From the NCBI RefSeq assembly GCF_000003605.2, contig NW_003108105.1:1-28355 (forward strand): a stretch of 28,355 bases of DNA. The letters are read 5' to 3'. This stretch comes from Saccoglossus kowalevskii. Taxonomy: Eukaryota; Hemichordata; Enteropneusta; Harrimaniidae. Positions 1 to 11,723 of this stretch are shown piece by piece. The notes below the pieces were generated by a model. The model saw nothing but the letters and a program-made list of their open reading frames with translations. It had not been told where the DNA came from and did not search any database. Position 1 is the stretch's first letter. Every line of letters starts with the position of its first letter. The position numbers were made by a program, and so were the translations under genes.

Positions 1-328
1 CAAGTCTGATTGCCTTGACACTATAAATATAAATATTTATATATATATATAGGTACCTCAGGTAGACCTCCCTCAGATTTGTTCATTTCGTGATGATATC
101 TTCAATTATCTAATTTTAATGAATATTTTTGACATTTTTGGTGAAAAGTGATATTTTTGACTTCTTGTTGAAAACCGTAAGTCTGATTGCTTTGCTATTA
201 CAGGTAGACCTCTCTCAGATTTTTTCATTTCGTGATGATATCTTTAATTTTGGTGAATATTTTTGTAATTTTTGGTAAAAGTGATATTATCGACTTCTTG
301 TTAAAAACCGCAAGTCTGATTGCTTTGA

Positions 329-331
<3 letters not shown>

Positions 332-406
<75 letters not shown>

Positions 407-422
407 TTGTATATATATATAT
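332..422. repeat. TA dinucleotide microsatellite
   Basis: About 90 nt of almost pure TA with two T-rich interruptions near the right end. It sits between the GATAC end of one family A unit and the AGGTACCT start of the next. Confidence 0.95.
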
Positions 423-555
423 AGGTACCTCAGGTAGACCTCCCTCAGATTTGTTCATTTCGTGATGATATCTTCAATTATCTAATTTTAATGAATATTT
501 TTGACATTTTTGGTGAAAACAGCAAGTCTGATTGCCTTGACACTATAAATATAAA

Positions 556-558
<3 letters not shown>

Positions 559-625
<67 letters not shown>
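559..625. repeat. TA dinucleotide microsatellite
   Basis: About 65 nt of pure TA at the same place in the family A unit as the tract at 332-422. The homologous site in the first copy (about 38-50) holds only a short TA tract. Confidence 0.95.
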
Positions 626-627
<2 letters not shown>

Positions 628-797
628 TACCTCAGGTAGACCTCCCTCAGATTTGTTCATTTCGTGATGATATCTTCAATTATCTAATTTTAATGAATAT
701 TTTTGACATTTTTGGTGAAAACAGCAAGTCTGATTGCTATAAATATTGTTCATTTTCTAATGATATCTTCAGTACTTTAATTGAAATGTGCATTGCT

Positions 798-835
798 AAC
801 AGCGGAGCTATCTCAGTCGACAGGCTTCTTGTTTT
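798..835 (+). repeat. AGCGGAGCT-type repeat end (family A boundary)
   Basis: The sequence AACAGCGGAGCTATCTCAGT followed by CGACAGGCTTCTTG marks the boundary of a family A block. Near-copies occur at about 14148 and 19961, always after a GAAATGTGC(A/T)TTGCTAAC-type stretch. A reverse-complement partner is found in the hairpin at 13295-13324. Confidence 0.6.
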
Positions 836-1253
836 GACACGTATAATAGCAATGACAGTACTTAAGTATGGTAAAATCATTTCAGGAAAGGAAACCAAGA
901 AATCTCACTGATGTACTTCAAACAATCATATTGTAAAATACATTTTAATGGCCATACTTCAAGTAAAATAATGCTTAAAATGAAATTTTCCATCAAAATT
1001 TAGGTCCAAGAGTCAGATTACGTTAAAAAAAACAGAAAGCTCCTGAATTTCAGATGCCCTCTGAAAACCAGACAGTATTAAATCACATTTTTAGTAGTCA
1101 GAATTATAAAGACAATTTGACATTTCAAATATCAAATTTTTCCAGTTGATATCAGCAAGTTATGGTCACAAATAAAGGCAAGATGGAATGATTACTGTAT
1201 GTTTTATACTATATTTTCATAGTTTATTAATAACTATAAGTATGTGCTTGCAG
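836..1253. other. Intronic sequence upstream of the first visible exon
   Basis: AT-rich sequence with no ORF of note and no further alpha-2/delta exon. The preceding exon of the gene should lie before the window start. Confidence 0.5.
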
Positions 1254-1325
1254 TTACGTACAGCTATGGTAGATAGAGAGACTGGGAATCAAAATATGAG
1301 CGTTAAAGTACACATGTCAAACTTG
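1254..1325 (+). CDS. CACNA2D: alpha-2/delta exon 1 (of those visible)
   Basis: 72 bp, 24 codons, phase 0 at both ends. The acceptor is GTGCTTGCAG and the donor is TTG|GTGAGT. It reads LRTAMVDRETGNQNMS and then VKVHMSNL, which aligns with the RNAMVNRKTG-type segment of alpha-2/delta just before the YYYT part of the Cache region. It contains an N-M-S sequon. The match is short, so confidence rests on fitting in frame with exon 2 and on the splice sites. Confidence 0.8.
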
Positions 1326-4300
1326 GTGAGTGTTTAAACCTTCAGTTCAGTAACAATTTGGTCCCATATGATTAATTCATATCAAATGCATGAAATGATT
1401 TATTAGTTATTCTGTAGCCTGGTTACTGTAAAACTATTTTTACTGACATTTAATACTATTTTGATGTTTTGAGCATATGCACTGTTTTAATTTCACACAT
1501 TTGTCAAGGAAAAATTAGTTTTATTGTTATTTTACATGTTCATGTAGATTTAAATGTGACTATTACAAAACATTTGTAATTGTATGTTCCCCACTCCTTT
1601 GACCTTTATCAGTCAGCTAGCTCAATTCCACCCTTGAATACGTAACTTGTATTTACTTTATAGATCATTTCCTGGTTTGTGCTATTTTAGTCAGTATCCC
1701 ATGAACCATCATGTGTTTACATTTTGCCATCTTAGCCAATCAAGTTAGTGCATCCACAGCGTCCCTTAGTCTTGGCTACTTTCATCACATCATTCAGTTC
1801 CTGCTTTCACACAGTGAGCATCGTTCAAGTTTCCTACCACTCTCCAATCATTACAGTTTGCTTCATTGTTTTTGTTTTTTTCCCCCTCTGTACTTATTTC
1901 ATGTCTTGTTTATTTATCAATAAATACAGCTTGGGGGGGTTGTCACACAGGGAATCCATACTCTGTTTGGGCAACATGTCGCACTTGTCCCAAGATGGGT
2001 TGGACGTTACGACTCGCCACAGGACATAGGCCTCAATGACACATACACACTGAGTCCCCTTAGGTGGCGCTCTCACTCAAGTACTATGTCGTCCTTGCCA
2101 TGATGTCGTCGTCTGATGCCCACTACTTTTCTCGCATATCAGTTTCTTGTGTCATTTCTAGAAATTAGTGGATTTTACTCATCAGCGAAAATAGCAAAAT
2201 CAAAACTAAGTGAATATTTAATGCATTTACAGTATTCACAAGAAATCCATCTATTTTTGATGAACTAAAAGAATTAATAAAAGTAACATTTCTTTTTTGA
2301 GAAATAATGGCCATTGTCGACTTGCTGACACTGACACTTTTTCATTTGCCAGAACACATTCTTAAATAAACATAATTGAATTTGAATATTGTTTGCAGTC
2401 AAGAGTGTCCTTCAGAAATGTCAGTTATTATTACACAGAATTGAAAGATACACCATTCAGGTAAGAAACAGTCATTAATACAGCCTTCCATACCATAACC
2501 GCCACCCATACCTGCCACCCATACCTGCCACCCATACCTGCCAGCCATAACCGCCACCCATAACCGCCACCCATAACTACTACCCATACCTGCCAGCCAT
2601 AACCGCCACCCATAACTACTACCCATACCTGCCACCCATACCTGCCATCAAAAAATACGAGTTACTGCGAAGCCTGAAAGGGGAGTACTAGAATTTCTTT
2701 CTTTTTCATTTCCAAGTTGCTGCAAGTTATCTTTCACATTTCTGCAAGGACTCTGCAGCAGATGTCAATGAAATTTGGTATGATTACACCTTGGCACGAG
2801 TAGATGTGCTTTTGGCAATAATGACCACCCCCCCCAAAAAAAAATATGCAAATTAGATCAATGCAGTCATTTGCTCTTATCCCAGCAACCATAAGGCCAA
2901 TTTAGTTCATATGTGGTAGGATTACACCTTGACACGATTAGATATGCTTCTGACAGTAATGACACGCTCTCTGCAAAAATATGCAAAATAGATCCATGCA
3001 GTTATTTGCCGCTATCTCTACCACCACCATGTCGATTTTATTTATATTTGGTATGATAACACCTTGGCACGAGTAGATGTGCTTTTGGCAATAATGACCA
3101 CACCCTCCCAAAAATATGCAAATTAGATCAATGCAGTTATTTGCTCTTATCCCAGCAACCATTGGGCCAATTTAGTTCATATGTGATAGGATCACACCTT
3201 CAAATGAGTAGATGTGCTTTTGGTAATAATGACCATGCTCCCCAAATTACATGTTTAACAATTAACAGATGTTGTTCTATGTACAATGAATACATTTTAA
3301 ATAATAAACCTTATTGTGTTAATAACATGAAAATGATTTTAATGTGTAGTGGTGATTTTGATTTTTAGTTGTCAGTACAAAACTAGATTATGGGAAATCA
3401 CTTTATGATGAGTTGTACCCACATAGATTACATATTCATTCACCTGTTTGCAGATGTTATGAGGACTGCGACATACATGTTAATGCTAGTCACCAACAAA
3501 TTCTTGTACCATTGGTGTCCATGCATTTCATATTGACCATAGAAGTCTAGCTCAGTCGTTAGTCATAGGAAGCATTTCAACCACTCACTGATACGAGTGT
3601 TAGATAATGCCATACCAGGCACCCATACCTGCCACCAAAAAATACTAGTTACTGCTAGTCACCAACAAATACTTGGACCATTGGTGTCCAGGGACAACTA
3701 CCACCCATACCCGTTACCCATACCATACATTTTGAAGCATTATTATTTTGGTATGTTCGAATACTGCTTTTTTTTGGTACTTTATGAAGTTGTTACTAAG
3801 ATACCTTTGGTTGAATTCTGATTATAATCTGATGGTTTTATAGTCTTGGTATTGCACTTGCTGATGAATATGGTCACTACTCAGTGGAAGCAACTCTGGA
3901 CGATTTAAACTTAGGTTAGTATATTAATTGATCACAGCAAATGATTCAGTGTATTCTGATAAAGGAGACATATGTATCCAAAGTGCGGTGTGTATTACAC
4001 TTCATAAATTACTTCACAGTACTGATTATTCTTCTATAGGACTTGAAAAACTTCAAAATAACAGGAATCTATCATTAGCCAAGGCTGGACCATGGTAAGT
4101 TTGACATAATTTGTAAGTAAGCTGTGTATGAGTGTTTCTTGAATATTATGCTTGATAATATGGTGATAATATCTATATACCCAAAAACATAAATTATAAC
4201 AGAACACCATGGTCTAACGTTTGTCGAGTGAGAGTTATTATGATTGGTGTATCTTGCAGTCCTATTTTGCATCATAATTAATGGTACCTATGATACATGA

Positions 4301-7300
4301 GTTTGTTGGTCACTTCAGTCAGTGGCAAGATATGAGATTTTATTCAGCCTGTGTTGTTTTTAGGATTTACTGTACATTAACAAATGAAGAAAGCAAAAGA
4401 ATGAGTAAATTAGAAGCTGTTATACTCAATGTGAATAATACTGATGATGATAAATGTAAGTTATATCTCTATTGTATTGAGATGTTTTACCCATTGTTTT
4501 TAAGCTTCCATTCTTGAGGTAAAAATTAAATTAGTTAATTATCAGTGTACACATCATTTTAAAAGAAGCCATGCACAACTTCATTTTATTCAGGTTTCTT
4601 AAACTATAAAGATTGAAAAGATGCATTATAATACTATTTTTTGAACATCTCATGACCAGAAATAAATCGTTTTTACCCTTATTTTATCAAACATCAGAAT
4701 GTTTACATGAAAAATATGTACTACACAGTTGATTAAAGAACACTTATAAACTATGATGATAGTCACTTATATTGTTAAAAAGTAAGAACTTTGGCAAAAC
4801 TATTTTACCAATATCGAGGTGAATTGTTCTTGAATTAATGATGATAATCTAAAATTCACACCACAAGAATATGAAACATTGCCTTGAAATGGTAAACATT
4901 TGTATTTGGTGAGAATTTTGAAGGGATACGTATTCAACATTGTTAAAGGATATTCTTTTAGCGACAATAATGCATATTGTATTTTTTCAACTTGATACTT
5001 ACCTCATGTTGTTATGGACAATCTAACAACAATTTCATTTATTTGTAGGTGATAAAGACCTAATAAATATTCTCTTGATTGATGCGATTGTAACATCTAA
5101 TTTGGAAGATTATTGGAGAAGTATGTTTGCCACACCTGACTCTATCAGGTAATTTGGGTACACATGCATCAGTTAAAGTGTGTATAGTATTATATTTACA
5201 AATTAGGAGAACCTGATTTGTCCTAGTACATTTCTGGTTTTAATGAACCTGTTGAGGCTTCAGATTTTTTTACTGTCTATAGGCCTCACTCTGACGATAC
5301 ATCTGTACCACTGAATAGTGATACTTCCTATAACCACATATCATCCAAACCTAGACTGAATATTACACAAGAGTATATTGTAGCAGGGTAAGTGGTGATA
5401 CACATGTCGTTAGGTATTGTGTATTATGTGGTACCAGTAGTTGTGGCATGCACTAAGCACTCTTTAGTCTGTACAGTGTATATGTAGAGTTCCTGTATTA
5501 TAGTTTCTGATAGACAATTCAACAGTCACCCACCTATAATCAGAATAAGTCATTTATTGTATGATTTCTATAATATAATATTAATTGAATACACAAAGGT
5601 AAATATATGTCCTCACATTATATTTGTAGGAAAGTAATTATCCAACTTTTTCCCATCAATGTTTGACCACTGTTTAGGCAGAAATAAAACCTTAGTTTAT
5701 TAGACTAAACTTTTGGCAAAAAACTTTGATAATTTTGTTTTCTGCTTTTGAATTGTATATTTTTCTTCTGAATATCGGTTGATGTAATAGGACAAATTAA
5801 AAGCATACTGTTGCCATATATAACTAATATGATACTGTAAAAGCATTAATTTTGCTATTTTCACTGATAGTCAAATCTGCCAAATTAAAATACTATGAAC
5901 ATGTAAAATTACAATAGAACTTGTTTTCCTGGAAAATAAGTGAATTTGGTACTCAGCAAATGCATGTATGCGTGAAATTTATTATCAGTGAAAATTAAAT
6001 GCTTTTAATGTGATCATCTTGTTTTGACTGAATTTTCCAAGATTACTCGTGACAATGCAAAGTATATACAAATGAAAATACTTGACTTGTGTTGTCATAA
6101 ATTTGTAATGCAATATTTTCTTATTTAGATATACAAATGTACATGTATATAAAACTTAGAAAGCATTCGTCTGTATCTTTGTACAGAGTTATGTTAAAGA
6201 CATTGCACACTAAGTTTGATCAACACTATGGTAGATATACATTCAACCGAGTATATATTCTCAATGACAAACATATTCTGATTTCTCAGGTTAAAGGTCA
6301 TTTCATTGGTTAGAGCATTTGCTTTAATTTTGGGATATTTTTATCATCAAAACTTGCCATTTCTAATTGACATTAAGTTTTGTTATTTTAGTGACAGTGT
6401 GATCTTACAGTTTGTTGGAACTCATAGTGGTCTCACAAGAATTTTATGGAATGATGAGTCTGAAATGACAAGGTACATATTTCTCCACATGTACATTTTT
6501 CAATATATTTCACTTGTACAAATTGTAAAGTAGATTATACATAAAACTAGTCATGTTGATGCTCAAAACCACTATAATTTTGCACAAAAGTTGTTACGTA
6601 AAATGATTGTCAAGCTTGTTTAGTTGTCTGCACGTTTTTTTGGTTCTAAATACATCTTTCACAGCATTTTTGACTTACCTAAGAAATATAAAAATTTGAT
6701 TGGCTCTTAAGTGAACCTAACCATCATCGATTTTTGTTGTATTTATTTTTGCAGTGATTTTCTCTCTAAAAATCCCAATACAATACAGGAGGATTATTAT
6801 AAGAGATCTGCAGATTTAGGAGAAGGCAAATTTCTGTATTCTGTTCCTCTTGATGCAGGTAGAGTATAAGTAGTTCTAATATTACAAGAAAAGAAGTGCT
6901 GACACTGTGACACAGGCAGTGATGTCACTGTGATACAGGCAGTGATGACACTGATACAAGCAGTGTCGATACTGAAATACAAGTGGTACCAACACTGAAA
7001 ATAGCAACCATATTGCTGATTCTATCAGCACAACCTTTGAATTGTATTCATATGTGACATTCTTATCATTGCTATTGCTTGAATAAATATTATTTGGTAT
7101 TTTTATAGGAATGTACAATGACAGTATTGTAACTTCCAGTTCTGTTGTAACATTACAAAATGCCATCATTGCAGGTGAGTTACTTTGAATGTTCTATTTT
7201 TAGTTTCGACATCAAATATTTTTTTGTCTGGGATAGTTCAACAAAACACTGTATCATAGCTCAACTCAGATGCATGTTATATTTTAGATGACCCAAATAT

Positions 7301-10300
7301 CAGTCACATTGAAATGATTGATAACTTGCAATCATTTCATTGCTAAAATGCACCAAAATCAATTACTTCTGTCATTCAAGCGATGACTTTGTTTTGACAT
7401 ATATTGATAAAACTTGGCACCTAGAATAACAAGGTATTAGTATACATCATCATCTGATTCAAAATTAACAACTGTCACAGTGTAAGGCCTGCTTATCGCT
7501 AATGAGAGGGCACCCACAGAACTCACACTGAACAGGGGGTTCTTTCACTGCTAGTATGGGGGTAGACAAGACAATAGTACTGGAAATGAAATGCACATAC
7601 ACCAAAATATTGAGTTAAAGCTTCTGGCTTTAATACCTCTCAAAATAATTACAAGAAATAAAGCACAGAAAAATACAATGAATAAAGTCACTAAAACAGG
7701 GAATTGCTTAGGGAAGTGTGCATTGGTGATAACTCACAGTTCCAGGTTTCTGCAACACAACAACGAAGAAATACAGGAGTCTTGCTTGCAGAGGAGGGCA
7801 CCGCTGAACACAGGAGATCGCAGAGCAGTTCATACAAGTCTCAAAGAAAGATGGTTGTAGCCTGTATCACTTGTCACACTATATCATAGCAGAACACACT
7901 GGATACCAAGTTGAAATGAAGATCCCAAACTGTCCTGAGTCCATCCAATTTATAGGCATGATTCAGTGTCACCACCTGGGTTTCCACATAAGCCAATCAG
8001 AATGTGATCTTGCTGGCAGCTGGGTCACGTAGGCAACTCAGTAGATCATAAACATCCTTTATTATTCAAATAACAGCACACCTGGTAGATTCCACCTTTT
8101 ATTTTATTGATATGCTTAACAAAACAAAGATACAATACACAAATACAATACATGTTACTACACAAATACAAACTTATGCTTCAAAATAATCAATGAATTC
8201 TCCCCATTTTTTATTGTGACTTCCCTGTCTGTTTTCTATAATTGCGACTTTCTTCTCTGTATGGTAAATTAATTTGATATATGATCTAAAACCACCAATG
8301 TCTGGTTTTGTCCCAACAATTTTACATTTAAATATATAATAACGTGTCAATAATAACATAGTATTATGTAATGGTATAGCATTATATATGTAATAGACCA
8401 TTTTCCGTTCATTGCGAGAATCACGCGTTATGCGTGAAATCGAACGTAAAAACAGGACAAACAAAGGTCATAGCGTCGTAGTGGCGTCAAACATCGCATG
8501 GGATTCGACAAACGCAAAGTATTTCGGGGACATTTCCATGCTTAATCATGTGCTGCCCACATTTCATGATAGGCAATTTCGATTAGGTATGGGTATTCCG
8601 AAGCAATATTCCTCTGTCGAAGATCGGTCGGTCGATGTGAGTTACGAAATAAAGAAATTCTAGTTAAAAATCAAATCGTTCGACTTTTTCGACATGCGTC
8701 TTTCATACATCCCGCGAGATCTCGCAATTGTACAAAAAATCACCTATTCACAACCACACCTGATAGATTCCACTGTCCTTCCAGAGTATGACCTGTCAAT
8801 CACCTTTATGACAGTTATCACAATGCACACCGTTTTTTCCATGATTCCATGCACACTTCCATTTGCAGGGTTTGAGGTAATATGACAAAAACATGAAATA
8901 AAGGATGCTGACAACAACTGTCATCCATTTTTTTTATAAATGCTGATCCAAAACTATATCCCTGACTTACCTTGATTGATTATCTTAAATTAAACTGTAC
9001 ACATCACACACCATGTATATTCACTAATTTCTACATGTATGTATCCAACTTTGAATGAAGCAAATTGTCAACACTCAATTGTCCAACTTTCAACTCCCAA
9101 AATATTTATGTGAAACACATGTTTGCTACAATATGGTTTTAACAGTTTTACATTGTCTTCTTCAGCTGTTGGTATTCAGTTTAAAACAAGTCTTCTACAA
9201 GACATATTTGAAAATGAAACCTCTAAGGTAAGCATGTTGCATTTACAGGTTGAATTTTGGATTATTGGGATGGCCTTGTTTTTCTTACAGTCTTCCTTGT
9301 TTTATGGTCTGAATGGTTCCATTTTATTCCTGACAAAATGCACATGAAATAATAAGATTATTTCAGGAATTTTGACGAAATCTCTTATATATGTGAATGT
9401 ATTTCTGAATTATAATAAAGTGCATCAATGAGCCATTGTCATACTGAATGGAGAGACTGAAGTTTTTGCAAAATTATATAAAAATCAGAAAATGCTGATG
9501 TGTAAACCATAGAACATTAATTCTAATCAAAGAGTCTGGTATGCCAGCCATAGCAGTCGCAGTTGCATGGAATATTATGCATAACTGAGTATTTTTTGGT
9601 TGAAATTTGTGCATACTAATGATAATTTGCATATTAATTAGCCAATTTTAAGCATTTTCATTGTGGGACAATGCAACTCAACCACTCATAAGCCATATAC
9701 ATGTTCAGTTTAGGGTTAATTTTTGTGCTTACTAATTACCTAATTTGCATAAATTAACCAAACATGCAGGTATGTATGACCAAACAAAAGTACCATATGT
9801 GAGTATCAAGTAGAAAAATGTGGCGTATTCGAGTGGTAAAAATGGCATATGCGAAATGGCATATGCGAGGGGTAAAATGAATCATTTGCCAGTGGAAAAA
9901 AACATCCTGGGGAAACAGGCTTATGCTGGGGTGAAATGAGTCATTTGCGTGTGGTAAAATGTATAGTAAATATATTATACAATGTATGCAGATAAAATGG
10001 CGTATGAGAGGGTTTTACTCTGCGAGATGTAAACATTATCCGTAGCAATTGAGTTGAATGGCCCGGGTACAGGAATGCTCTGTGATCAACGGCCTAGCTA
10101 GACTAGATTCACCAGGATGAAGTCACTTTTCCTTCATGTTGCCAGTGTAATTTGCCATTTAAATACCTGGTCACAACATACTTCATATGCCGATTTCTGT
10201 TTTGTTTATATACATTTTTTTTTATGTTCATTCACGCATAGACTCGAATATAGATTGTCCGTCATGACAGGCTGTGAACACTTGCATATATAACGTAGTG

Positions 10301-11480
10301 GCGAGATCGAGTGCGTTTTATCATGGTAACTTTAATCCTAGGTTCATATTTACATGTATCTTACTGAAACAAAGAACAATTTTCAGATTTTATGAGAAGA
10401 GTTGTTTCATGAAGATACCTTCATGGCTGTTTATCAAATTATTGTACTATAGAAACAATTCACATGTGAACAGCATGCATCGGTTCTAGCAAATTACTGA
10501 AAGAACTTATTAATATACACACTTAAATAAATAATCAAAAAAAAAACCTTAGCAGTATCATGCCATCTTAAACCAACCATACACACACCAATACCTAACC
10601 ATGGTGAATATACGATTTTATGTCAATAAAAACACGTGGTCAGCCTATAAGATTTGGGGTTCAGAAAAATACACAGATAGAAGTTACCCAGAAATTCTCA
10701 ACCTTAAAATGTCTAAAATGTTACTACAAGTTAATCAGACGTCAACAAACTTAGCAGTGCGTGGTGAACTGGGCAGGCAACCAATATCAGTCTTTATAAA
10801 TAAAATGATGATTAGATATTGGCATCATATTTTCAATACCAAAAAAACACATCCTAATAAATGATGCAATTACATGCAATATTAATAATCAGCTAAAATG
10901 GGCAAAATCAGTGCAGGAAATAATAGGAAGTGAAATAAATGGATTTTGGAGTAGAGGTAAGAAAAATATACAACAAATAAGTAGCCAAATAGAAAAGAAT
11001 TTTATTGAATTATGGGAAAAACAAATAATCTCAAAAAAATCATCATCAGGTGAAAATAACAAATTAAGAACTTATTGTAAATTGAAAAATGAATTCAAAA
11101 TGGATATTTAACACAAATTGAGGATCCCCACTATAGAAAAAGTATTTGTAAATTCAGGATAAGTGACCATGGTCTAATAATAGAGAAGGGTAGGCATGTT
11201 AGACCAAAAATAAAGTTTGAAAAAAGGGTATGCAAAAAGTGTGATACGGATGCAGTGGAGGCTGAATTCCATTTCGTGATTGATTGTCTAAGTCATAAAA
11301 ATGCAAGAGGTAAGCTGTTTGGAAAAATTGCTTATATACATCCCTATTTTAATTTGATGAAACCAGATGACAAGTTCATATACATTATGAGCAATGTAGA
11401 TAAGGAACTTAAGAACTATATTAGAGAATGTGGTGCATTTTAAATATATATATCAATATTTCATAATTTTATATCTGTAT

Positions 11481-11548
<68 letters not shown>

Positions 11549-11658
11549 ACTACATATTTATTTCTTCCTTTTTTAATTTTTTTTAATTTTTTTTTTAATT
11601 TTAACTATTAGTTTAGCACTTGACTGTATGATCTCTTCAAACAGAATGATGTCAATAA

Positions 11659-11723
<65 letters not shown>

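Larger units (their letters stand above)
1..760 (+). repeat. Tandem dispersed-repeat units (family A) with expanded TA tracts
   Basis: Units of about 140-150 bp share the core CAGATTTGTTCATTTCGTG and a GACTTCTTGTT element. The block starting with AGGTACCTCAGG at 51, 423 and 625 is essentially identical for about 95 bp, and the segment at 1-48 is repeated at 523. The unit end carries a TA tract whose length differs between copies. No exon is seen here. Confidence 0.9.
7467..8923. other. Possible composite insertion in intron 10
   Basis: The 11-mer AACAACTGTCA occurs at 7467-7477 and 8913-8923. Between them lies sequence with no recognised product plus the LINE-derived insertion at 8096-8754. 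AATAAAGGATG near 8896 is the reverse complement of CATCCTTTATT near 8053. The borders could be those of an older element, but an 11-mer match alone is weak evidence. Confidence 0.25.

Noticed and set aside
225-465. 77-codon ORFs on both strands made of Ile-Tyr repeats
   Set aside because: They are translations of the TA microsatellite.
1576-1950. Solo LTR in intron 1
   Set aside because: An AATAAA and a G-run are present, but no convincing TG...CA ends, target duplication or primer-binding site could be placed.
7591-7889. Overlapping + strand ORFs of 89 and 61 codons in intron 10
   Set aside because: No recognisable domain; they overlap in different frames and lie in a suspected insertion.
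8412-8663. 83-codon + strand ORF in the CpG-containing half of the LINE insertion
   Set aside because: I recognise no family, it lies within a retro-insertion, and its orientation is opposite to the LINE. It is kept only as part of the chimera finding.
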